The notes beneath the pieces were generated by a model. That model was not told the DNA's origin. It did no database searches and worked only from the letters and a program-made list of their open reading frames with translations. From CALLPQ01 sp039819545 (GTDB taxonomy: Bacteria > Pseudomonadota > Alphaproteobacteria > Caulobacterales > Parvularculaceae), in NCBI GenBank assembly GCA_039819545.1, contig JBCBRS010000015.1:1-61157 (forward strand): a stretch of DNA of 61,157 nt, read 5' to 3'. The first letter of the stretch is position 1, and every line of letters begins with the position of its first letter. Positions 1 through 7,394 of the stretch are shown here, one piece after another. The position numbers were made by a program, and so were the translations under genes.

Positions 1-77
1 CGCCTGATCGCCTATTGAAAACACTCCGAATATGGCTCAAACCGTATGCGAAAAGCTGAATCTTCTATGCCAGCCCC

Positions 78-875
78 TTGATCTATGCCATCTCGCAGAT
101 TATGGCGAAGGTGAAGCGTGGTGAGGCTGTATCCCCACGGGTACGGATCAACGCCCATGAATTCTTGATGTTTTCAAATCGCGGCACGGCAGGCAAAGAC
201 TATCACGCCTTGTGTGAGGCCCTGGATCGGCTGGCCGGAACGCGGATCAGCACCAACATTCAATCGGGTGATGAAGAGCAATATGATAATTTCGGGCTGA
301 TTGATGCGGCTTCTGTGCGCCGTAAGAATGGGCTTGATGCGCGATTGCTATGGGTGGAAATCAAACTCTCTGACTGGGTGTTCAATGCCATCGAAGCGCA
401 AGAGGTGCTGACCCTGCACCGGGATTATTTCCGCCTGCGCAAGCCTCTGGAACGCCGCATTTACGAACTGGCGCGCAAACATTGCGGCCAACAATCAAAA
501 TGGGTGTGCGGCGTGGAAACGCTGCACAAGAAATCGGGCTCAAAAAGCCCGTTAAAGCAGTTTCGTTATTTGCTGCGGGAAATTGCAGCAAATGACCATC
601 TGCCGGACTATCGGTTTGCTATCAACGATCAAGATCAAGCGGTCTTTATCAATCGCGATACAATGCCCGGCCGCGTCAGTGAAACAACACGCCTGGCACC
701 GATCCCGCCCCTTGATCCAGATACGTACGATAAAGCAAGAGCGTATGCGCCGGGCTGGTGTATCCACGGTCTCGAAGCCGAATGGCGTGCCTGGGCGATC
801 GAGCCGCCAAACCATCCGGACAAGGCGTTTCTCGGGTTTTGCAAACAGTGGTTTGAAAAGCATGGTCCCGCCTAG
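78..875 (+). CDS. repA: Plasmid replication initiator RepA (RPA family), N-terminally truncated
   Basis: This reads as the central and C-terminal part of the RepA initiator family found on alphaproteobacterial plasmids. Family-like stretches are LIYAISQIM at the start, RLAGTRISTNI, the basic DNA-binding-like segment FRLRKPLERRIYELARKHCG and the typical end WRAWAIEPPNHP...FLGFCKQWF. Family members have about 70-100 further N-terminal residues. Here an in-frame TGA at 57-59 closes the frame just upstream and none of the three frames before it looks like RepA, so the only start is a TTG at 78 without a clear ribosome binding site. It is probably a replicon remnant left when a plasmid became an integrated element, although a short functional form cannot be excluded. 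Confidence 0.75.
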   Translation: MIYAISQIMAKVKRGEAVSPRVRINAHEFLMFSNRGTAGKDYHALCEALDRLAGTRISTNIQSGDEEQYDNFGLIDAASVRRKNGLDARLLWVEIKLSDWVFNAIEAQEVLTLHRDYFRLRKPLERRIYELARKHCGQQSKWVCGVETLHKKSGSKSPLKQFRYLLREIAANDHLPDYRFAINDQDQAVFINRDTMPGRVSETTRLAPIPPLDPDTYDKARAYAPGWCIHGLEAEWRAWAIEPPNHPDKAFLGFCKQWFEKHGPA

Positions 876-1399
876 CGCTGCCAAAATATATGGAAGCTCC
901 CCGCTCCAATCTGAAAGGCGTGAATGTCGTTGACCTCCATATCCCGCGCCATGAGGTCGTAATCCACATAAAAGGCGACGTTCTGCGGGATTTCCGTTGT
1001 TTCCTCGGTGATCTCACGGGCAAAGTCGGCCACGGTTTCGTATTCACCGATATAGTGGTCTTCCATCATTTCACGCGCCATATCGAGGTCGTTGTAATGT
1101 CCAAAGACATAGGTTCCCAAAATGCCGTGTTCCTGGATGAATTCTGCAATCGCGGCCACGCTCTCAATGCTTTGATATTCTTCAATGATGATGTCGCCAA
1201 AGCCTTCATATTCATGAATCGCATATTCCTCCGCATCGGGAATGGGTGAGGCTTTTAGCATCGCTCTGATCTCGCTTAGGATATCTTCTTTATCCTGGTT
1301 CGCGTCGATCCAGCGGCCATGCAGGCAGCCATTGTTATAGGCCGCAAGGCAAGCCACATAGATACGTTGTTCAGATTGGTGTTGTGTTTGGTCAGTCAT
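872..1399 (-). CDS. ardA: Antirestriction protein ArdA
   Basis: ArdA is an acidic DNA-mimic protein that protects incoming mobile DNA from type I restriction enzymes. The 175-residue product has the family opening RIYVACLAAYNNG followed by LHGRWIDA. It is strongly acidic throughout, with many Glu and Asp, and ends in DIHAFQIGAGSFHIFWQR. The ATG at 1399 is chosen because TCCTCC at 1406-1411 (GGAGGA on the coding strand) gives a good ribosome binding site; an upstream in-frame ATG at 1435 has none. It is convergent with repA, overlapping by four bases at the 3' ends. Its presence fits a mobilisable element. Confidence 0.93.
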   Translation of the reverse strand: MTDQTQHQSEQRIYVACLAAYNNGCLHGRWIDANQDKEDILSEIRAMLKASPIPDAEEYAIHEYEGFGDIIIEEYQSIESVAAIAEFIQEHGILGTYVFGHYNDLDMAREMMEDHYIGEYETVADFAREITEETTEIPQNVAFYVDYDLMARDMEVNDIHAFQIGAGSFHIFWQR

Positions 1400-1473
1400 C
1401 GTTCGTCCTCCGTTAAAACTGGGTTGCACATGCAACCCTGACTTTCGCCGAGAACGGGGGGTGCAAACGGAGG

Positions 1474-1528
1474 AAAAAATCGACGGCGGGCGCAGCGCAG
1501 CGAGCCTCGGGAGACCGTCTATTTTTTT
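1474..1528 (-). terminator. Hairpin terminator between the HigBA-like pair and ardA
   Basis: Inverted repeat with arms AAAAAATCGACGG (1474-1486) and CCGTCTATTTTTT (1515-1527), 12 of 13 positions pairing, around a GC-rich centre. Read leftward it ends in a T-run, which would stop transcripts from the toxin-antitoxin pair before ardA. It also has a T-run on the other strand, so it may be bidirectional. A second short GC hairpin (GGGGG-CTGG-CCCCC, 1541-1554) lies nearer the antitoxin stop and lacks a T-tract. Confidence 0.5.
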
Positions 1529-1588
1529 CGAAGTGCGCCGGGGGGCTGGCCCCCAAGCCTTATGAGATATGCATTTTCGAATTGCTTC

Positions 1589-1903
1589 CTACGAGGAAGT
1601 CACATTCAGACGCACACCCTCACGGTCTTGTAGATGACGAATGATCAAAAACAGATTTTGCGCATTCGGATTACCGGATGCACTTAACATCCGCATGAGG
1701 CTCTTTGGTGTCTTGTCCGTTAGCTTGGCTAACTCTTCGAATCCAATTGTTGCGTTGATATAGTCACGCAAGATCGATTTGCCTTCTTCCAACTCACCGG
1801 CAAGGAAGCAGTCGAGCGCTTCAGTGAGCAAGCCACGGCGAAAGGCCGCGTCCGTTGTGGCGCGCGCATGGATGGTTTCGCGGAAGTTACGGGTCAGACC
1901 CAT
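1589..1903 (-). CDS. Addiction-module antitoxin, HigA/HTH type
   Basis: A 104-residue protein with the pattern of antitoxins paired with HigB-like killer proteins. It has an N-terminal helical region and a C-terminal helix-turn-helix, with FEELAKLTDKTPKSLMRMLS as the HTH and GNPNAQNLFLIIRHLQ following. The ATG at 1903 has a strong ribosome binding site (AAGGAG) ten bases upstream. The same frame stays open upstream inside the toxin gene, but that part is unlike any protein and is ignored. It overlaps the toxin gene by 17 bases in the order toxin then antitoxin, as in higBA loci. It should neutralise the toxin and help repress the shared promoter. Confidence 0.85.
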   Translation of the reverse strand: MGLTRNFRETIHARATTDAAFRRGLLTEALDCFLAGELEEGKSILRDYINATIGFEELAKLTDKTPKSLMRMLSASGNPNAQNLFLIIRHLQDREGVRLNVTSS

Positions 1904-2228
1904 TGTCTTGCTCCTTACGGGCTTTGTACGCAGCCCAATATTGTTTCGCGGCGTCGATGTCATCTGACTGGCGCTTTTTGGTGCCGCCAACCAACAAAAT
2001 GACCAGTGTCTCCCCGTCCCGGCCATAATAAAGTCGGTAACCGGGGCCAAACGGAATACGCCTTTCCATGACGCCTTCACCGACGCCTTTGCTGTCTCCA
2101 AAATTGCCTTGCTCCATCCTGGCAAGGGCGCGGCGTACCCGTAGAGCCGCTTGAACATCCACGTCCGCAAACCATTTGCTGAACGGGCTGTCACCGTCCT
2201 CATCAAGATATTCAGCAATTTCGATCAT
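1887..2228 (-). CDS. RelE/ParE-superfamily toxin (HigB-like, phage Gp49-like killer protein)
   Basis: The 113-residue product starts MIEIAEYLDEDGDSPFSKWF and contains ARMEQGNFGDSKGVGEGVMERRI, GPGYRLYYGRDGETLVILLVGGTKKRQ and a C-terminal helix. This is the usual architecture of the 'addiction module killer protein' branch of RelE toxins, which are ribosome-dependent mRNA interferases. The basic tail of the last strand (GGTKKRQ) is where the family keeps catalytic and RNA-binding residues. The start is fixed by the family N-terminus even though there is no ribosome binding site; the promoter seems to sit directly in front of the ATG. It forms a pair with the downstream antitoxin. Confidence 0.87.
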   Translation of the reverse strand: MIEIAEYLDEDGDSPFSKWFADVDVQAALRVRRALARMEQGNFGDSKGVGEGVMERRIPFGPGYRLYYGRDGETLVILLVGGTKKRQSDDIDAAKQYWAAYKARKEQDNGSDP

Positions 2229-2231
2229 TCA

Positions 2232-2260
2232 ATAGTACCATATGTGTTACCAACATACAA
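2232..2260 (-). promoter_or_regulatory. Putative promoter/operator of the toxin-antitoxin pair, possibly leaderless
   Basis: On the minus strand, TTGTAT (2260-2255) and TACTAT (2237-2232) are separated by exactly 17 bases, and the toxin ATG begins three bases after the -10 box. Transcription would start at or beside the A of the ATG, fitting the missing ribosome binding site. An imperfect 16-bp dyad (GTACCATATGTGTTAC, 2235-2250) covers the -10 and spacer and is a plausible operator for autorepression. Confidence 0.45.
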
Positions 2261-2262
2261 GC

Positions 2263-2739
2263 TCACCATTCTGCCGATGAGTCGCTCTGGTTGCCGCGCG
2301 TAAACCACTGCCAGAACCCTTTTTGGGGTTCCGGCTCTTTTCGCTTGCGTTCATCCGTCAATAAAAGAGTGAGCCGTTGACGCTCGGAAGATTCTTTGTC
2401 CAGCCGACTACGAAGGTCTTCAATTGTTTCGGACAGTGTATCGCGCTCACGGCGGCGCTCCGTCTCAAGACTGTCTTTTTGTGTCTCCAGCATTTCGATA
2501 CGGTGGCGAAGGGCAATCAATTCGCGATCTTGCGCGCCTGTCTCGCTTTGTCTTGAATTGTCTTTGTAAGACGTCTTGGCCTCTGATTTCGGAAAGACGC
2601 GGAATAATTCTGAAGGCTCAATCTGAAACACATTGCCCTTCTTTGTTGCCGACAAGTCCCCATTTTTGATGGTACGGGATATTCTCATCTTATCAATGCC
2701 GGTGGCTTCGGCGGCTTGTCGCAAGGTGAATGGTTTCAT
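2263..2739 (-). CDS. HTH/coiled-coil plasmid accessory protein next to mobA
   Basis: The product has 158 residues. Residues 1-50 form a winged or MerR/excisionase-like helix-turn-helix (MKPFTLRQAAEATGIDKMRISRTIKNGDLSATKKGNVFQIEPSELFRVF in short overlapping motifs). Residues 70-135 are a charged coiled coil rich in Glu, Arg and Leu. The C-terminus ends in a Trp-rich patch, KGFWQWFTRG. Proteins with this plan are common beside relaxase genes on small alphaproteobacterial and gammaproteobacterial plasmids and are sometimes labelled entry-exclusion or DNA-binding proteins. The exact role is unknown. It lies downstream of mobA on the same strand and may share its mRNA. Confidence 0.7.
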   Translation of the reverse strand: MKPFTLRQAAEATGIDKMRISRTIKNGDLSATKKGNVFQIEPSELFRVFPKSEAKTSYKDNSRQSETGAQDRELIALRHRIEMLETQKDSLETERRRERDTLSETIEDLRSRLDKESSERQRLTLLLTDERKRKEPEPQKGFWQWFTRGNQSDSSAEW

Positions 2740-2873
2740 GATCGGTCGATAGGCAGTCTCTTCGGAATTGTCTCACTATGTCTGTCTGCGTCTCAATGAG
2801 ACGTATGGGAATGATCATAGTGATTTGTATTTTCGGATAAAACAGCGCATTTTGCTTTATCCACAGGAATGTC

Positions 2874-4181
2874 TCACCGTTCTAATTTGCGTGTCTCTCG
2901 ATCCCGCTGAAATTTCGCTTCGAGTTCCGCCTTTTTGCGGGCGATTTCCTCATCCCGTTCGGTATCGTTGCGGCGTTGATCATCCAATCGTTGCCGATCA
3001 GCCATGCGGGCTTTTCGGTTTACATGCCGCTCAGCCCTTAAAGGGCGCTGCAATGCCCGGCGTTCTTCCAAATGGTCTTGGCGCTGTTGGTTGCGTTCTT
3101 CGCGCCATCGCTCTTCCTGGGTTTTGCGGAGCTCATCGATCTTCGCCCAATGGTTGGCCTGATTATCGAGCCCCATAAATTTATCCCGCAATCGAGCGGC
3201 ATGAGCGAGTGTTACCTGAACGATCCGTTCGATATCATCAAAAAGCGTTTCTTCATGGGCAAGCCGCTCTTGTGTCTGGCGGTGTCTCAACCTGTCTCGT
3301 TCTTCTCGCTGGCGCTCCCGCAAGACCGACAATTGTTGTTTGTAGGCGTCTTCCTTGCGTGTCTCATCGGCTTTCAGTTCGGCCAAAGCGAGACGGCGCT
3401 GCTCGGCTTCTTTTCGCGCGGTCACCACATCGGGCAATTCATCGGGTGTGCCGATCACGGCTTCCACTTCCCGCTTTTTCATGGATAGGCGGCGATAGAT
3501 GGAATGGGCATCGCCGGTATAAATATCGATGGCCACATACCCGCGTTTGCCTTTCGCCAGAATGTACCCTTTTGCGTCCAAGGCATGGCCGAAACTCTTT
3601 CGATCATCGGCGGCCTCCCATGCCTCGCGGATCATCTCGGCATGGTCGTGAATGGTTAATCCGGACCGGGCTTCCGTCGCGCGGTCGGCTCTCGATGGTT
3701 CGCTCTGGCGTTCCTTCGGATCACGCAAACCAGGTGGCAGTTCCCACCCATGTTGGCGGTAGAGACTGCGCGATACCTCACGCAATTTGTAATGGTCATG
3801 GCCATCATCGATGGCCTTCATGGTCTCAGGATCAATCCGCGACCAGATCACATGGCAATGGCGACGGCCTTCCTTTTCATGAAAAATGATGGTGCGCGGC
3901 TGGCCGGTCAGCCCCAAGGCTTCCTCACATTGCGTAATCGCATCAAGCCATTCATTCTCGGTAAGCTCTGCCTCTTCGGGTGGATTGAGCGATAGTGAAT
4001 AATGGCATTTCCGGCACCGTGTGTTGCGGGCAATCGTATCGGTTTCGTGCACCGCCTCGGCGAAATCGTCGGTGGCAAATCCCCTCACCTCAAAGACTTC
4101 CACATGGTCATTGTCTCGCTCATTCAACATATGACTGACGAGACCTTTTCCCCCTGTGCGCGAATTGCCTTTTAAGATCAT
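2874..4181 (-). CDS. mobA: Relaxase/mobilisation nuclease MobA
   Basis: The relaxase nicks oriT and pilots the transferred strand. The 435-residue protein has an N-terminal relaxase domain (about 1-180) with the metal-binding signature around His101, His108 and His110 (EGRRHCHVIWSRID), typical of MobA/VirD2-like mobilisation nucleases. From about residue 255 to the end it is a long, highly charged coiled coil (KKREVEAVI through DRETRKLER) with many Arg and Glu. Its ATG at 4181 lies 27 bases beyond the mobC stop, so mobC and mobA form one leftward operon. With the coupling protein at 4,836 it makes the element mobilisable by a helper type IV secretion system; no mating-pore genes are visible. 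Confidence 0.88.
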   Translation of the reverse strand: MILKGNSRTGGKGLVSHMLNERDNDHVEVFEVRGFATDDFAEAVHETDTIARNTRCRKCHYSLSLNPPEEAELTENEWLDAITQCEEALGLTGQPRTIIFHEKEGRRHCHVIWSRIDPETMKAIDDGHDHYKLREVSRSLYRQHGWELPPGLRDPKERQSEPSRADRATEARSGLTIHDHAEMIREAWEAADDRKSFGHALDAKGYILAKGKRGYVAIDIYTGDAHSIYRRLSMKKREVEAVIGTPDELPDVVTARKEAEQRRLALAELKADETRKEDAYKQQLSVLRERQREERDRLRHRQTQERLAHEETLFDDIERIVQVTLAHAARLRDKFMGLDNQANHWAKIDELRKTQEERWREERNQQRQDHLEERRALQRPLRAERHVNRKARMADRQRLDDQRRNDTERDEEIARKKAELEAKFQRDRETRKLER

Positions 4182-4208
4182 GGGATGGGCAATTCCTCCG
4201 TGTAATGG

Positions 4209-4559
4209 TTAATAGTTGTTAAGGGCACGCATCAATAATTCACGCATGTCGTGAATGTCGTTGATCGCTTCTTCGATGTTCTGCTCACCCGGCCAGTGAT
4301 GCATGTTCATCTGGTGCGCCATCTGATTGACGTTGCCGCGCAAGTTCCCGAGACCTGCGAGCACCTGGGCCAGCTTTTGATGGTCCACTGGGGTTCGCCT
4401 TGATTGTCTCGGGGGCGGCTCGTCAAGCGCACTGGAACGGGCAAAACCGGCAAGTGTGAGGGAGGCGCGATCTGCGCGATGACGAAGCTCTTCAAGCTCT
4501 CGGTCATCCACCCGAAACGTCACGCCGTGTTTGCGCTTGCGCTGCTCACTTGTCGACAT
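4209..4559 (-). CDS. mobC: Relaxosome accessory protein MobC
   Basis: A 116-residue protein with an N-terminal ribbon-helix-helix-like part (VTFRVDDRELEELRHRA, then SLTLAGFAR) and the MobC signature LAGLGNLRGNVNQMAHQMN. MobC binds oriT and opens DNA for the relaxase. The ATG at 4559 has a GGGAG ribosome binding site. It is the first gene of the leftward mob operon and stands back-to-back with the coupling-protein gene, placing oriT in between. Confidence 0.88.
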   Translation of the reverse strand: MSTSEQRKRKHGVTFRVDDRELEELRHRADRASLTLAGFARSSALDEPPPRQSRRTPVDHQKLAQVLAGLGNLRGNVNQMAHQMNMHHWPGEQNIEEAINDIHDMRELLMRALNNY

Positions 4560-4835
4560 CGCTCATCTCCCATGCCCCGAATGGTCAAGATGCTGGCGAT
4601 GGTCGACTCATTATCGAGTCATGCCGCCGTGCATGACCTGGGGGTTTTTAGGGGGCCGTAGCGCCCCTTAAACAAGATCGGGCGGACTCTCCGCCCATAT
4701 CTTGCCGACACTTCTATTGTGAGTTTTGCAGCGGGAAATGAAAATAGTCTGAATACATATGGTTAATAGTATTCCACAAAAAATTAACTCTGTCAGGTGC
4801 ATTTTCGATTCACCGTGAACGGATAGACTGCACGA
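4560..4835. other. Candidate oriT region between divergent mobC and coupling-protein genes
   Basis: A 276-bp intergenic region between divergent transfer genes. It holds a two-part inverted repeat: CAAGAT (4673-4678) / ATCTTG (4699-4704) enclosing GGGCGGA (4680-4686) / TCCGCCC (4690-4696) with a three-base loop, next to a smaller GC hairpin at 4652-4668. The right part (4720-4800) is AT-rich. Inverted repeats beside divergent mob genes are the normal look of an oriT. I did not find a nick-site consensus I could defend, so the call rests on position and structure. Confidence 0.4.
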
Positions 4836-6299
4836 ATGTCGATTGATCATTTCCCCCGTGGGCTGCCCCAGGATGCCTCAAAACAGCATTACCCCCATGC
4901 CCGGTGGTGGGACCCGGATAAGCTGACGGGCTTTGAGAAATGGCAATATCGCCCCGGCTCGGTGTTTCTCGGCGCACATAATGGCGTCGCAATCGGTGTG
5001 GAAGATGACCGCCATATGATGACGGTGGCGGGCTCACGCGCCGGTAAAGGCCGCTCCTGTCTCACGCCCAACCTGTGCCTTTATGAGGGCTCGATCCTGG
5101 TCATTGATCCCAAGGGCGACCTTGCCACCATTACGGCAGCCCGGCGCGGGGATGGCTCTGCCCATTGCGAAGGACTTGGCCAGAAAGTGTTTGTACTCGA
5201 TCCGTTTGAAGCGGCGCAAGGCAATGCCAATAGTTACCGCGCAGCCTTCAACCCGCTCGATATCGTTCAACCAGAAGGGGAAAACGGTCGCGACGATGCG
5301 GCGCTCATTGCCGATGCACTGATTGTCCCTTCGAAGGGCGATAGTCACTGGACCGATGCGGCTCGGCTCCTCCTCACCGGATTGATTTTGCATGTATGCG
5401 AAAGCACCGAACCAGAGCGGCGAAATTTGATCACCGTTCGCGAATTGATCACCAATGACGATGAAGGCTGGCGCAATACGTTGGCCGCCATGATGTGTTC
5501 GGATGGCTCCAACGGCGTCATCGCCCGCACGGCCAACAGCATCGCGGCCATGGGCGACAAGGAACGCTCTGGCGTGATTTCGACCGCCACGGTGCAAACC
5601 GACTTCCTCGATTCTCCGGCCATGCGCCGGGTCCTCTCGCGGTCGGATTTTGCCCTGGCGGATTTAAAACGCCAGCGTTGCACGGTCTATCTCAGCCTAC
5701 CCGCCGGGCGGATGGGCACCCATGCAAGATGGTTAAGATTGATGATCGCGCTGACGCTGGAAGCGATGGAGCGCGAGAAGACAAAACCGGCCCATTCGGT
5801 TCTGGTCATCATGGATGAATTCCACGTGCTCGGTCCGATGAAGATCATCGAACGTGCCGCCGGTTTAATCGCCGGGTTTGGGGTGCGCCTATGGCCGGTG
5901 CTGCAAGACCTGACCCAGCTAAAGCGCGACTATCCCGATAGCTGGGAAACTTTCCTCGGCAATGCCGGGCTGACACAATGGTTCGGCGTGAACGACGGAA
6001 CGACGCTCGATTATCTTTCGAAAAATCTCGGCAAAACAACGCTTGAGACGTTCAGCCAATCGGAGATTTCGAAGGAACGCGCGGCAGCGGGTTATACGGG
6101 CCGCAGCAAGTCGCACCAGATGGTCGAACTGATGACCGCAGAGGAAATCGGGCGTTACTTCTCCCGCCAATCAGGCATGCAGCTCATACGATGGGCAGGC
6201 ACAGACCCGATAGCGATTGAACGCGTGATGTATGATCAAAGCCCGCTGTTTGAGGGCAAGTTTGACCCTGATCCAAATTACCGTAATATTCGAACCTAA
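4836..6299 (+). CDS. Type IV coupling protein, VirD4/TraG family, soluble form
   Basis: An ATPase that links a relaxosome to a type IV secretion channel. The 487-residue protein has a Walker A motif GSRAGKGRS at residues 66-74 with Lys71, followed by the family strand LVIDPKGDLA, a Walker B segment VLVIMDEFHVLG near residue 325, and GLTQWFGVNDGTTLDYLS further on. It is shorter than VirD4 or TraG (about 550-700 residues) because the usual N-terminal pair of membrane helices is missing; the chain begins directly with a soluble segment. It is transcribed away from mobC across the presumed oriT. Such short forms occur on mobilisable elements that borrow a partner's channel. Confidence 0.88.
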   Translation: MSIDHFPRGLPQDASKQHYPHARWWDPDKLTGFEKWQYRPGSVFLGAHNGVAIGVEDDRHMMTVAGSRAGKGRSCLTPNLCLYEGSILVIDPKGDLATITAARRGDGSAHCEGLGQKVFVLDPFEAAQGNANSYRAAFNPLDIVQPEGENGRDDAALIADALIVPSKGDSHWTDAARLLLTGLILHVCESTEPERRNLITVRELITNDDEGWRNTLAAMMCSDGSNGVIARTANSIAAMGDKERSGVISTATVQTDFLDSPAMRRVLSRSDFALADLKRQRCTVYLSLPAGRMGTHARWLRLMIALTLEAMEREKTKPAHSVLVIMDEFHVLGPMKIIERAAGLIAGFGVRLWPVLQDLTQLKRDYPDSWETFLGNAGLTQWFGVNDGTTLDYLSKNLGKTTLETFSQSEISKERAAAGYTGRSKSHQMVELMTAEEIGRYFSRQSGMQLIRWAGTDPIAIERVMYDQSPLFEGKFDPDPNYRNIRT

Positions 6300-6381
6300 T
6301 GATTTCGTGGGAGCTCAAATATTACGGGTCCAACTAAATCGGTATATATAAGTTCTAGTTTTTTGGGGTTTTAATTTTCAA

Positions 6382-6711
6382 ATGACGGCAAGTGGTAAAG
6401 CAACTAAACGAAAAGCTGTAGCTAAAAAGGCATTAGCGAAACGCAAAGCTGTAGCCAAAAAAGCATCGACGAAACGAAAAACTGTACCTAAAAAGGCAAC
6501 AGCAAAACGCAAAGCTGTAGCCAAAAAAGCATCGACGAAACGAAAAACTGTACCTAAAAAGGCAACAGCAAAACGCAAAGCTGTAGCCAAAAAAGCATCG
6601 ACGAAACGAAAAACTGCAGCTAACAAACGTGTTGTTAAGGATCACCCAATTGCCGGAACAATAGCTACAGCAGTTATAGCTGCAACCGTTCTTCGGTTAG
6701 TGAAATCATGA
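6382..6711 (+). CDS. Lys/Ala-rich histone H1-like repeat protein with C-terminal hydrophobic helix
   Basis: A 109-residue, extremely basic protein. Residues 1-85 are built from the repeat KRKAVAKKASTKRKTVPKKA, matching the low-complexity tails of histone H1 and bacterial AlgP/HupB-like proteins that bind DNA without sequence preference. Residues 90-107 (HPIAGTIATAVIAATVLRL) could form a short membrane helix. The stop overlaps the next start as ATGA, so the two genes are translationally coupled. The repeat is also a near-perfect DNA repeat, and the region is AT-richer than the flanking transfer genes. A DNA- or RNA-tethering role is a guess; no function is known. Confidence 0.7.
   Translation: MTASGKATKRKAVAKKALAKRKAVAKKASTKRKTVPKKATAKRKAVAKKASTKRKTVPKKATAKRKAVAKKASTKRKTAANKRVVKDHPIAGTIATAVIAATVLRLVKS
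6436..6616 (+). repeat. 66-bp tandem repeat within the Lys/Ala-rich gene
   Basis: Units start at 6436, 6502 and 6568. The first two are full length and differ at one base near their start; the third matches for about 49 bp and then diverges. The period of 66 bp equals 22 codons, so copy-number changes keep the frame. Confidence 0.9.
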
Positions 6712-7322
6712 CAAAATTTAATCAAAGTGTTTTTGTAAATTGTCCATTTGATAAATCATACGATTTCATATTCAACGCGATTATCTTTGTAATTTATGAT
6801 TGCGGGTATATTGCAAGATGTGCAAAAGAAGAAGACGATTCTGGAAGTGTAAGGGCACAGAAAATATATGATCTGATAAGTGAATGTCGATACGGCATTC
6901 ATGATATAAGTGAAACAAAACTCTGCGAGAAGAACAGTCTTCCCAGATTTAATATGCCGTATGAGTTAGGGCTATTCATCGGGTGTAAAGAACTGGGCTT
7001 CAAAAAATCGAAGACTAAAAGGACATTGGTTTTTGACGTCGAAAAACATCGATACCAAAAATTCCTTTCAGATTTTTCCGGACAAGACATCAAAGCGCAT
7101 TCAAACAAACCCGAATTAGCTATCAAGGGATTGAGGGATTGGTTTGGAACGTCTCCAGACGGTCGAATAGTTCCTGGCCCAACGAAACTAGTGGATAGAT
7201 ATAATAAATTCTTAGCAATTCTCCCGAAATTAGCGGACGAGTTTCACATAAGACCGGATGAAATTACGTATAATAATTATTGCAAGATAGCTGTAGAATG
7301 GATTCGAAACAATCCATTCTAG
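6708..7322 (+). CDS. TIR/nucleoside-deoxyribosyltransferase-like conserved protein
   Basis: A 204-residue protein I recognise as a widespread conserved hypothetical. Hallmarks are VFVNCPFDK at residues 8-16, EEDDSG at 41-46, CRYGIHDIS at 60-68 and FNMPYELGLFIG at 81-92, with Glu86. The pattern of an N-terminal strand, an acidic loop, a 'GIHDIS' strand and a conserved 'YELG' glutamate matches TIR-like and nucleoside 2-deoxyribosyltransferase-like Rossmann folds, where that Glu attacks a nucleoside or NAD. The fold assignment is inference. It is coupled to the Lys/Ala-rich gene by an ATGA overlap, and both are AT-rich cargo next to transfer genes, where defence genes are often found. Confidence 0.7.
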   Translation: MTKFNQSVFVNCPFDKSYDFIFNAIIFVIYDCGYIARCAKEEDDSGSVRAQKIYDLISECRYGIHDISETKLCEKNSLPRFNMPYELGLFIGCKELGFKKSKTKRTLVFDVEKHRYQKFLSDFSGQDIKAHSNKPELAIKGLRDWFGTSPDGRIVPGPTKLVDRYNKFLAILPKLADEFHIRPDEITYNNYCKIAVEWIRNNPF

Positions 7323-7394
7323 AAGGTTGCCTGTTTGTCATTTTTCTAAATCATACTGCCTCTCCTTCTCAAGCTCATTGACCTTCTCGTAGGC

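Noticed and set aside
1904..2218. The upstream extension of the antitoxin frame, giving 209 codons in total
   Set aside because: The extension is antisense-like content within the toxin gene, and a strong ribosome binding site exists at the internal ATG.
4668..4850. A 60-codon leftward frame with a hydrophobic stretch between mobC and the coupling-protein gene
   Set aside because: It runs through the candidate oriT repeats and into the coupling-protein start, and has no ribosome binding site or family match.
6382..6711. Reading the Lys/Ala-rich gene as a chance open frame in simple repeats
   Set aside because: It is kept as a gene because of the ATGA coupling to the next gene and the non-repetitive hydrophobic C-terminus.
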